Below, piece after piece: positions 6,333 to 11,800 of a stretch of 11,800 nucleotides of DNA. This DNA is from Clostridia bacterium (lineage in GTDB: Bacteria > Bacillota > Clostridia > Oscillospirales > Acutalibacteraceae): assembly GCA_900767025.1 (NCBI GenBank), contig CAAFXS010000072.1:1-11800 (forward strand). The letters run 5' to 3'. Numbering within the stretch: position 1 is the first letter of the stretch; each line of letters starts with the position of its first letter. The notes below the pieces were generated by a model. That model saw only the letters and a program-made list of their open reading frames with translations, did not search any database and was not told the DNA's origin. The position numbers were made by a program, and so were the translations under genes.

Positions 6333-6409
6333 GGACAAGGGGATTTGTCCTGAAAAACGGATAGGTGGTTGGCTCTCTGACATAAGAGGGCAATGCCCTC
6401 TAATTATGT
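6333..6409 (+). promoter_or_regulatory. Structured leader of the small toxin mRNA
   Basis: Two hairpins are visible. GGACAA/TTGTCC (6333-6338/6345-6350) sits right at the expected 5' end, a position that protects small mRNAs from decay. GAGGGC/GCCCTC (6386-6391/6395-6400), extended by ACATAA/TTATGT (6380-6385/6404-6409) across a 3-base bulge, ends one base before the Shine-Dalgarno segment. CTCTCT (6373-6378) offers an alternative partner for the AGAGGG strand, so the leader may switch structure. No known riboswitch class is recognised. Confidence 0.6.
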
Positions 6410-6425
6410 GTTAGGGGGTGATGCT

Positions 6426-6497
6426 ATGGAATATCTTGCATTTATTGTAGTTATCCTTATTGCAGCCACAGGCTACATAATCAGCATAAAGAAATAA
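6426..6497 (+). CDS. 23-residue hydrophobic peptide, probable type I toxin
   Basis: A short frame starting MEYLAFIVVILIAATG continues hydrophobic (YIIS) and ends IKK. It is one membrane-spanning helix with a short N-terminus and a basic C-terminus, as in type I toxins of the Fst/TxpA/Hol-Tox kind. It is real rather than chance: a very strong Shine-Dalgarno AGGGGGTG (6413-6420) lies 5 bases before the ATG, with a consensus promoter and structured leader upstream and a terminator hairpin at the stop codon. A minus-strand promoter downstream would produce an RNA antisense to its 3' end. At 23 residues it is shorter than Fst and close in size to the smallest known type I toxins. Toxicity is inferred from architecture. 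A small membrane-acting regulatory peptide is the alternative. Confidence 0.78.
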   Translation: MEYLAFIVVILIAATGYIISIKK

Positions 6498-6531
6498 CCG
6501 CCCTAAGCTTCCAACATAGGCGGTATTTCTT
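6497..6531 (+). terminator. Shared hairpin ending toxin mRNA and antisense RNA
   Basis: ACCGCC (6497-6502) pairs with GGCGGT (6519-6524), with two more pairs beyond a bulged C. On plus it is followed by ATTTCTTA; on minus by TATTTCTTTA. It can therefore end both convergent transcripts and is contained in both RNAs. Confidence 0.7.
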
Positions 6532-6575
6532 ACCAAATATACGGAGCTAACCGTCTATCGGACTGCTCCTTGTTC
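6497..6575 (-). ncRNA. Predicted antisense RNA (type I antitoxin)
   Basis: A perfect minus-strand promoter (6582-6610) predicts transcription from about 6575 leftwards to the U-rich end after the hairpin at 6524-6497, roughly 80-95 nt. The RNA would carry two stem-loops: GGAGC/GCTCC (6569-6565/6547-6543) with an inner CCG/CGG stem, and the terminator hairpin. It is fully complementary to the 3' region of the toxin mRNA if that transcript extends into this region. This 3'-overlapping convergent layout is that of RatA/TxpA and Fst/RNAII modules. Ends are predicted. Confidence 0.7.
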
Positions 6576-6581
6576 ACTTAT

Positions 6582-6610
6582 ATTATATACACATATTTTT
6601 CATTTGTCAA
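6582..6610 (-). promoter_or_regulatory. Promoter of the antisense RNA
   Basis: On the minus strand perfect TTGACA (6610-6605), a 17-base spacer and perfect TATAAT (6587-6582). No minus-strand protein gene follows it before birA, so an RNA product is the natural reading. It is closer to consensus than the toxin promoter (TTGACT), as expected for an abundant antitoxin RNA. Confidence 0.88.
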
Positions 6611-6627
6611 TATATAAAATACCATAT

Positions 6628-6657
6628 AAAACACCGTGGTTGCTGCCACGGTGTTTT
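6628..6657 (-). terminator. Terminator of the GH43 gene
   Basis: AACACCGTGG-type stem ACACCGTGG/CCACGGTGT (6631-6639/6646-6654) around a 6-base loop, extended by A/T pairs. On minus it follows the GH43 stop by a few bases and ends in TTTTATAT. It insulates the antisense promoter from the GH43 transcript. Confidence 0.88.
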
Positions 6658-6660
6658 TTG

Positions 6661-7608
6661 TTATACTTTATCCTCGTATCTTTCGGCGGTGATTATGCCG
6701 TCGCTAACATTCAGTTTGCAAATTCTTGCATTCCTTGCGTCAAAGGCGCTGGCATTGAGTCCTTCATCATAATCCCTGGCATGATAAACTGCATACCACT
6801 GACCGTCCTTTTTAATCATTGAATGGTGTCCCGTGCCCTCCTCAAATTCGTTGGCGGAGATAACCGGGTGATATGTTTTATCATCGGGATATTTTTCAAA
6901 TTTTATTTTTGTCAAATCAGTTTCGTCTGTTTTTGCTCTGGCATATCCAATATAATATGTAGGCTGTTCAAAGCAGTTGCCGGAATACATAACATACTGC
7001 CAGTCACCCTCCTTGAAATAGAAGGCACCCTCGATTGTATGCCAGTGCTGACCCTTTTTATATCTGTCGCGCCTGTAAATATCCTCATCAAGTGTTGGCT
7101 CAACAACCGTAACAGGCTTGCCCTCTGCGTGATATGGGTCAATAAGCCTGTCAACCACAATGTATGAGCCTATCCTGTCACCCTCAAACCTGTTTGTTGT
7201 GTAAAAAATAAACAAGCCGTTTTCGTTTTTAACAACATGGGAGTCAATTGAAAAAGGATGCAAAAGCTGTGTTGCATTAGTGAAAGGACCCAGAGGATTA
7301 TCCGCCTCGGACACAAACATTGCTCCTCTGTGACCGCCCTTGTCAGGCTCATCATCATAAATCTCAATTGAATTATACATATAAAATTTGCCCTCAAGCT
7401 CAATAACACTTGGTGCCCAGAAGGAATCGTGATTAGGCACGGTCATAACCATACCGCAGAATTCCCATCCGCTGAACAAATCCTCCGACTGATATGCATA
7501 AATACCGTGGTGACCTGTTGTGTAGATATAATATTTTCCGTTTGCCTCAAGGATAAAGGGGTCAGCCTGACCGATATAATTATCCTTATCAATTTTCAGA
7601 AGATGCAT
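6661..7608 (-). CDS. Glycoside hydrolase family 43, cytoplasmic
   Basis: Five-bladed beta-propeller glycosidase of the GH43 type (beta-xylosidase, alpha-L-arabinofuranosidase or related exo-activities). Catalytic residues in the 315-residue protein: Asp16 (GQADPFIL, general base), Asp122 (SIDSHVV, pKa modulator) and Glu193 (HTIEGAFYF, general acid), with the propeller His261 (GTGHHSM). FWAPSVIE (63-70) is a family hallmark. There is no signal peptide, so it should act on imported oligosaccharides. The frame is open to 7665, but that start (TTG) lies in the -35 box of the gene's own promoter. ATG 7608, after AGGTAAAGG, gives the correct family N-terminus. It lies directly downstream of bioY with no terminator between, so some read-through from bioY is possible. 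The exact substrate cannot be read; a secreted GH30 is encoded nearby. Confidence 0.92.
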   Translation of the reverse strand: MHLLKIDKDNYIGQADPFILEANGKYYIYTTGHHGIYAYQSEDLFSGWEFCGMVMTVPNHDSFWAPSVIELEGKFYMYNSIEIYDDEPDKGGHRGAMFVSEADNPLGPFTNATQLLHPFSIDSHVVKNENGLFIFYTTNRFEGDRIGSYIVVDRLIDPYHAEGKPVTVVEPTLDEDIYRRDRYKKGQHWHTIEGAFYFKEGDWQYVMYSGNCFEQPTYYIGYARAKTDETDLTKIKFEKYPDDKTYHPVISANEFEEGTGHHSMIKKDGQWYAVYHARDYDEGLNASAFDARNARICKLNVSDGIITAERYEDKV

Positions 7609-7636
7609 AGCCTTTACCTGCTTTTTGTTTTTGCGT

Positions 7637-7665
7637 ATTATACTACAACACGGGCAATAATACAA
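7637..7665 (-). promoter_or_regulatory. Promoter of the GH43 gene
   Basis: On the minus strand TTGTAT (7665-7660), a 17-base spacer and perfect TATAAT (7642-7637), about 28 bases before ATG 7608. The -35 box begins only 3 bases after the bioY stop codon. Confidence 0.78.
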
Positions 7666-7668
7666 TGA

Positions 7669-8211
7669 CTATTTTACAAATTTTTTCAAACGGTTAACAA
7701 GCACTGCGGAAAGGGCAATTTTAACTGCATCGGGAAGAAGAAACGGAACAACGCAGGTTGAAAGTGCGGATGCAAAGCTTACCTTGTAGGCAATTACAAA
7801 CCATACCGTGCCGAATAGGTAGCACACGGCGATGCCCAAAGCCATAAACAAAATGTTTACCCAAAGCTTTTTGCCAAGCTTGTCAACTGCCAAGCCTACG
7901 ATAAGTGCGGTGAATATAAAGCCTATTATATAGCCGCCGGTTGGTCCTGCCACTGCGGCAACGCCGTTTTTAAAGCCTGTGAACACCGGCAGACCCACCA
8001 TACCTAAAAGTATGTAAACAACCACCGTCAGTGTTCCTCTTTTCCAGCCCAAAAGCCCTGCGGTAAGGCAAACCGCAAAGGTTTGCAATGTGATTGACAC
8101 AGTGAGAGGAATTGAAATCCAGGCGCAAACGCATATCAGCGCCGCGAAAAGTCCCACATAAACCACATCAATTGTTTTAAACTTTTTTGCTTTTGTTTCA
8201 TTATCAGTCAT
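7669..8211 (-). CDS. bioY: BioY, substrate-binding component of a biotin ECF transporter
   Basis: Integral membrane S component that captures biotin and works with the shared energising module (EcfA/A'/T), which is not encoded here. The 180 residues show about six hydrophobic segments (near 17-35, 42-57, 60-78, 90-109, 116-145, 150-175). BioY hallmarks are ITLQTFAV (40-47), GPTGGYIIGF (89-98) and PFLLPDAVKI (156-165). ATG 8211 has an excellent AAAGGAGGTG ribosome binding site. The upstream promoter is overlapped by a BirA operator, independently supporting a biotin role. Only 3 bases separate its stop from the GH43 promoter, and no terminator is visible. Confidence 0.95.
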   Translation of the reverse strand: MTDNETKAKKFKTIDVVYVGLFAALICVCAWISIPLTVSITLQTFAVCLTAGLLGWKRGTLTVVVYILLGMVGLPVFTGFKNGVAAVAGPTGGYIIGFIFTALIVGLAVDKLGKKLWVNILFMALGIAVCYLFGTVWFVIAYKVSFASALSTCVVPFLLPDAVKIALSAVLVNRLKKFVK

Positions 8212-8235
8212 AACGGCACCTCCTTTTTCTCATTG

Positions 8236-8264
8236 ATTATTCCACCGAAAGCAAAAATTGTCAA
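8236..8264 (-). promoter_or_regulatory. bioY promoter
   Basis: On the minus strand TTGACA (8264-8259), 17 bases and AATAAT (8241-8236), about 25 bases before the bioY start. The -35 hexamer lies inside one arm of the BirA operator. Confidence 0.85.
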
Positions 8265-8290
8265 CAAAAATCTTATTTTAGGTTTACAAT
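8257..8290 (-). promoter_or_regulatory. BirA operator of bioY
   Basis: Reading plus, ATTGTCAAC (8257-8265), a 16-base spacer and GTTTACAAT (8282-8290) form an inverted repeat with 8 of 9 positions matching. It is the same motif as at birA, where the spacer is 15. One arm contains the bioY -35 box, so BirA binding should block bioY transcription when biotin is plentiful. Confidence 0.85.
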
Positions 8291-8325
8291 TAAAAAAACA
8301 GGCCCTTGTCTATCAATGAATTTTG

Positions 8326-8349
8326 CAACAAAAATACATTTTTTTGTTG
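8326..8349 (+). repeat. Inverted repeat at the GH30 gene promoter
   Basis: CAACAAAAA (8326-8334) and TTTTTGTTG (8341-8349) form a perfect 9-bp palindrome with a 6-base centre. Its right arm enters the -35 region of the promoter at 8347. It could be an operator for an unidentified regulator, or chance in an A/T-rich leader. The stretch 8291-8325 shows nothing else. Confidence 0.4.
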
Positions 8350-8375
8350 AATTATTTTAACCCCTATTATATAAT
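8347..8375 (+). promoter_or_regulatory. Promoter of the secreted GH30 gene
   Basis: TTGAAT (8347-8352), 17 bases and TATAAT (8370-8375). A second possible -10, the extended form TGG-TATAAT at 8381-8389, has no good -35. Either would give a short leader before ATG 8409. Confidence 0.65.
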
Positions 8376-8408
8376 TAAAATGGTATAATTTTGATTAGGG
8401 GTGACGAT

Positions 8409-11400
8409 ATGAAAAAGAGAATATTGTCAATATTTATCAGCTTTGCAATACTGCTGACCTCGCTTACAGGCTTTGCATTTGTTGCACAGGCGGCAACAAG
8501 AAGCTTTACCAGCGGCGGCTTAAGCTGTACTCTTGACACATCAACAGGTGTGTTCACCGTTTCCGTTTCAAGCGGCGGCAACGGCAGAGGTGCAAGCTAT
8601 TCCAAAGCGCCTTCGGATTATATTGCAACCGTTGCTGCACCCTGGTACGGCTGGTCCGCAAGTGATGCAAAATATTACAGGGATATGATTAAATCCGTTG
8701 TTATTGAGGACGGCGTTATTGAAATCGGCTCTTATTGGTTTTATAACTGTAAAAATCTTACCTCTGTTAAATTTGCAGATACCGTTGACACTATCGGCGA
8801 CTGCTGCTTTAGAAGCTGTACCTCGCTTAAAAGCATTGAGCTTCCAAAAAACTGCTCCTGGTACTACAAGGAGTTATTCCTTGATTGCACAGGGCTGAAA
8901 TGGGCAATTATGCCTACCGCTAACAGAACCGACAGCTACAGTGGAAAACTGCCTGACGGCACCTTCAGCGGCTGCACCTCACTTGAGGAGGTTTACATCG
9001 GCCCAGGTCACACTGCTCTTGACACAAAGGCATTTTACAACTGCAAAAGCCTGAGAGGTGTTATTTGGGAAAGCGGTGAAATTTCCTCCGTGGGAACAAA
9101 TGCGTTAAGCAGTGTTCCCTCCTCCTGCACCTTTGTAGGTGATTCAGACAGCCTTAAATCCTGGTGCAGCTCCAACGGCTACAGCCATTCATACCTTAAC
9201 GGCAACTGCGGAACGGGCTTTAATTACAGCCTTGACACTTCTAATATGAAGCTCAGCTTTACCGGCGGTGCAACAATGCAGACAACACCCTGGAGTGTTT
9301 TCCATTACTTAATCAAAGAAATTAGCTTTGCAGATGTTAACGCATCATACACAATTTCCGCAAGTGCCTTCAGCGGATGTGAAAATCTTGTTTCCGTAGT
9401 TTTCAACAATTCAAATCCTGTGGGAACGGCATCAATCGGCGAAAAAGCCTTTTACAACTGCACGGCAACCACCTACTGGCTTAACCTGCCGTCAAATATA
9501 TCAAGCGTGGGTGCAAACGCCTTTAACAATACTAATTTTAATTATGTAACTCTTGAGTCCCCAACCTGCACCTATGGCACTGACGCCTTCGGCTGCACCG
9601 GATACGCAAGATTTTACGGCGTTCCGAACGCCAACGCCCGCACATTCTTCAAAGCAGGAAAGGACAAGGGCTACAGCTGGTTCTATTACTGCCTTAATGA
9701 TGCACACAATTTCACTTTGACAACGGTGGCTCCTACCTGTACCGAAAAGGGCTATGACATTTACACCTGTCCCGACTGCCTTGATGCAGGAGAAACAAAA
9801 AGCAATTATACCGATATGTTGGGTCACAGCTTTTCAAAGGGTAATGCCACAGACAGCGGAACATATGTTTACTCCTGCAACAGATGCGGAGCAAATGCCC
9901 TTGAAATAAGCGCCGTTCAGCTGGAGATAAACTTCCCCGATGCTATCAGCCACGATAACGACAACACTCCTTACAATCAATCAAACTACGACGCACAGTT
10001 TGATGTTTATTATGACGGATATATCAACGCAAAGGATTTTATGTTAATTGGTAAAACTGCAAAGCTTACAGATGTTTCAAACAAAAAAACAACTATTAAC
10101 ACTGCAACCACCTATCAGACAATGGAGGGCTTCGGTGCCTCTGCTGCCTGGTGGGCACAGGATATCGGCAGATGGAATGATGAGCAGATTGACAGGGTTA
10201 CGGAGCTGCTTTACGGCGAAACAGGTGCCGGTCTTGATATTTACAGATACAACCTGGGCGGTGGCTCGGAAAACGACACCCACATCGGCGACTGGCGCAG
10301 AAGGGCAGAGGATTTCCTGGGTGCCGACAGCGATATAAACGACGCCTCCACATACGACTGGAACGCAGACGCCGCCGCAAGAAAGGTTTTGGCGTCGGCA
10401 CAGAAGGCAAACAAGGATTTAAAGCTTGTTCTGTTTTCGAACTCGGCTCCAAGCTCAATTACCGACAACGGCAAGGCATATTGCAGTAACGGTGTAAGCT
10501 CCAACCTAAGCCAGAGCAAATATCAGTCCTTTGCAAATTATGTTGTTAACTGTGCAGAGCACTTTGTTAATGAGGGCTACAATGTAACGGCAGTTTCGCC
10601 TGTTAACGAGCCTGAATGGGACTGGGCGGCTGATGCTAACGGAAATATGGGTCAGGAGGGCTGTCGCTGGGAGGCAACACCCCTTGCAACCTTCTACAAC
10701 AACTATATGGTGCCCACTCTGCAAAGGAGCAGTCTTAACGGCAAGGTTGATTTGTCAGTATGGGAATGTGCCCAGCTTAATCACTCAACCCATTGGAAAA
10801 ATTATCTGCCGTCAATGTTCTCCTCTGCAAACCCGATTTTCGGCACTCAATACGGCAACAACAACGCAAGCATCCGCAGTTATGTTGACACTCTTGACAC
10901 CCACTCATACTGGGCAAGCGCAAGCGACAAAGAGGCTGTTGCAAGCGACATCAGCGGCAGCAATTACTCGGCAATCAAAAAGGTTAGATGCACCGAATAC
11001 TGCCAGATGACAAACGACGGCAACAACAATGTAATGGGTCATATTCAGGCAGAGGGCGGCAGCACAAACGGTATGACTATTGATTACGCTCTTGCTCTTG
11101 CAGATATTATGTATCAGGATATCACAATCCTCAACGCTGTTGAGTGGACCTGGTGGACAGCCTGCAGCGGCGGAATTTATCCCGACGGACTTGTTTATGT
11201 TGACTACAACAACCCCGATAACATCCAGACCGCCAAGAGACTTTGGGCAATGGGCAACTATGCAAAGTTCATTGACGAGGGTGCAGTTAGGGTTCAGGTT
11301 ACAACCGGCAGTGATTTCGGCAAAAACCTGACTACTGAAAAAACATATAGCTGGGATGACTACGGAACAACCCGTACCGATAAGCATAGTTACATTGAGC

Positions 11401-11615
11401 AAACGGCTTATAAAAATCCCGACGGCTCAATCGTAGTTGTATATATCAACAATTCGGATACCGAGGAGTTTACAACCTTCGGCGATGCTTATACAGAGCT
11501 TGAAAGCTATGTAACCGACGAAAACCGTGACCTTGAAAGGTATCAGACAGGCACAGCCAAAAACAGAATTGTTCACATCCCGTCAAAGAGCATTACAACA
11601 GTAGTTCTTAAATAA
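8409..11615 (+). CDS. Secreted GH30 glycoside hydrolase with BspA-like repeats
   Basis: Extracellular 1068-residue multidomain enzyme. Residues 1-28 are a Sec signal peptide (MKKR, hydrophobic core, AQA cleavage site). Residues 31-262 and about 266-430 are two modules that each start with a short beta segment (CTLDTSTGVFTVS; YSLDTSNMKLSF) and continue with BspA-type LRR_5 repeats (GVIEIGSYWFYNCKNLTSV; FSGC, FYNC). Residues 435-500 carry a Cys-paired domain (CTEKGY, CPDC, CNRC). Residues 532-543 (DVYYDGYINAKD) resemble half a dockerin repeat. The GH30 (beta/alpha)8 barrel and beta-sandwich run from about 560 to 1068: MEGFGASAAWW (572 on), acid/base Glu734 in SPVNEPEW and nucleophile Glu863 in RCTEYCQM. 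The barrel resembles beta-1,6-galactanases more than glucocerebrosidases, by recall only. ATG 8409 has AGGGGTGA upstream; the frame is open to 8391 without support. Its terminator is at 11623-11651. Confidence 0.9.
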   Translation: MKKRILSIFISFAILLTSLTGFAFVAQAATRSFTSGGLSCTLDTSTGVFTVSVSSGGNGRGASYSKAPSDYIATVAAPWYGWSASDAKYYRDMIKSVVIEDGVIEIGSYWFYNCKNLTSVKFADTVDTIGDCCFRSCTSLKSIELPKNCSWYYKELFLDCTGLKWAIMPTANRTDSYSGKLPDGTFSGCTSLEEVYIGPGHTALDTKAFYNCKSLRGVIWESGEISSVGTNALSSVPSSCTFVGDSDSLKSWCSSNGYSHSYLNGNCGTGFNYSLDTSNMKLSFTGGATMQTTPWSVFHYLIKEISFADVNASYTISASAFSGCENLVSVVFNNSNPVGTASIGEKAFYNCTATTYWLNLPSNISSVGANAFNNTNFNYVTLESPTCTYGTDAFGCTGYARFYGVPNANARTFFKAGKDKGYSWFYYCLNDAHNFTLTTVAPTCTEKGYDIYTCPDCLDAGETKSNYTDMLGHSFSKGNATDSGTYVYSCNRCGANALEISAVQLEINFPDAISHDNDNTPYNQSNYDAQFDVYYDGYINAKDFMLIGKTAKLTDVSNKKTTINTATTYQTMEGFGASAAWWAQDIGRWNDEQIDRVTELLYGETGAGLDIYRYNLGGGSENDTHIGDWRRRAEDFLGADSDINDASTYDWNADAAARKVLASAQKANKDLKLVLFSNSAPSSITDNGKAYCSNGVSSNLSQSKYQSFANYVVNCAEHFVNEGYNVTAVSPVNEPEWDWAADANGNMGQEGCRWEATPLATFYNNYMVPTLQRSSLNGKVDLSVWECAQLNHSTHWKNYLPSMFSSANPIFGTQYGNNNASIRSYVDTLDTHSYWASASDKEAVASDISGSNYSAIKKVRCTEYCQMTNDGNNNVMGHIQAEGGSTNGMTIDYALALADIMYQDITILNAVEWTWWTACSGGIYPDGLVYVDYNNPDNIQTAKRLWAMGNYAKFIDEGAVRVQVTTGSDFGKNLTTEKTYSWDDYGTTRTDKHSYIEQTAYKNPDGSIVVVYINNSDTEEFTTFGDAYTELESYVTDENRDLERYQTGTAKNRIVHIPSKSITTVVLK

Positions 11616-11622
11616 CATTATT

Positions 11623-11657
11623 AACCCCACGGACCTTTAGTCCGTGGGGTTGTGTTT
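11623..11657 (+). terminator. Terminator of the GH30 gene
   Basis: AACCCCACGGAC pairs with GTCCGTGGGGTT (12 bp) around loop CTTTA, followed by GTGTTTTTATT. It lies 7 bases after the stop codon. Confidence 0.95.
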
Positions 11658-11692
11658 TTATTATTAAATTAGGATTTGTCTAACCGATTTGA

Positions 11693-11795
11693 GCCTCCCC
11701 TGTGTAAGGGGAGGTGGCAACCGTTAGGTTGTCGGAGGGGTTGTAACAATCCCTCAGTCTGCTTACGCAGACAGCTCCCTTTACACAAGGGAGCC
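11693..11795. mobile_element. Palindromic MITE-like repeat element
   Basis: The last ~105 bases form a nested palindrome with no coding capacity. Terminal inverted repeats 11693-11718 and 11770-11795 match at 21 of 26 positions. Inside are CTCCCC/GGGGAG, CAACC/GGTTG, a central GAGGGG-TTGT/ACAATCCCTC palindrome, GTCTGC/GCAGAC and CTCCCT/AGGGAG. Its appearance matches small intergenic repeats I recall as abundant in Ruminococcaceae and relatives, probably mobilised in trans by a transposase. A target duplication cannot be judged because the window ends 5 bases later. Confidence 0.75.
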
Positions 11796-11800
11796 TTACA

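Noticed and set aside
6333..6409. Riboswitch before the small peptide gene
   Set aside because: The hairpins do not match any aptamer class I know, and the context fits a type I toxin leader better.
6421..6450. Alternative ATG 6421 for the small peptide
   Set aside because: It overlaps the Shine-Dalgarno edge and gives only MLWNILHLL before a stop.
6604..7167. Two plus-strand frames opposite the GH43 gene
   Set aside because: No ribosome binding sites or recognisable domains; they are antisense shadows of a gene with complete catalytic motifs.
10905..11402. 165-codon minus-strand frame inside the GH30 gene
   Set aside because: It lies wholly opposite a well-supported catalytic domain and lacks promoter, ribosome binding site and family features.

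Overview
The window looks like chromosomal DNA from a low-to-medium GC, gut-type Clostridia (Firmicutes, probably Oscillospirales/Ruminococcaceae-like). This is inferred from protein flavour (LexA, DegV, an Mrp ATPase with a clostridial-style Cys-rich N-terminus, a BspA-like repeat protein fused to a glycoside hydrolase), strong AGGAGG-type ribosome binding sites, textbook TTGACA/TATAAT promoters, and a right-end palindromic repeat of a kind I recall from this group. No database search was possible.

Layout. (a) 1-376, minus strand: a tRNA-Met(CAT) and tRNA-Glu(TTC) pair with its own promoter and terminator. Next comes an orphan 5' half of a tRNA-Arg(CCT) gene, then a second promoter leading into what is probably the intact tRNA-Arg, which runs off the left edge. 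(b) 415-1070: lexA with its promoter and a candidate SOS box. (c) 1130-4327: a tight four-gene plus-strand unit with an Mrp/NBP35 Fe-S ATPase, dCMP deaminase, a HAD-IB phosphatase-like protein with a hydrophobic segment, and an unrecognised membrane-anchored extracytoplasmic protein. (d) 4356-5273: a DegV-family lipid-binding protein with its own promoter, probably starting at a TTG codon very close to the transcript 5' end. (e) 5280-6294: birA, preceded by a near-perfect BirA operator that covers its start codon. (f) 6298-6610: a compact cassette that reads as a type I toxin-antitoxin locus, with a 23-residue hydrophobic peptide gene and a convergent antisense RNA. It sits exactly between two transcription terminators. 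(g) 6628-8290, minus strand: bioY (biotin ECF transporter S component), with a second BirA operator overlapping its promoter, then a cytoplasmic GH43 glycosidase with its own promoter at the end of bioY. (h) 8347-11656: a secreted 1068-residue protein with BspA-like repeats, a degenerate dockerin-like stretch and a GH30 catalytic domain. (i) 11693-11795: a palindromic MITE-like repeat at the right edge.

Functional links. birA and bioY share an operator type, so biotin sensing, protein biotinylation and biotin uptake appear to form one local autoregulated circuit. The secreted GH30 and the cytoplasmic GH43 are plausible partners in degrading plant side-chain glycans such as arabinogalactan, though this is inference. 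The least described element is the small toxin/antisense cassette between birA and the GH43 gene. Repeated sequence at both ends (tRNA copy, MITE) would also be consistent with the window being a contig broken at repeats.
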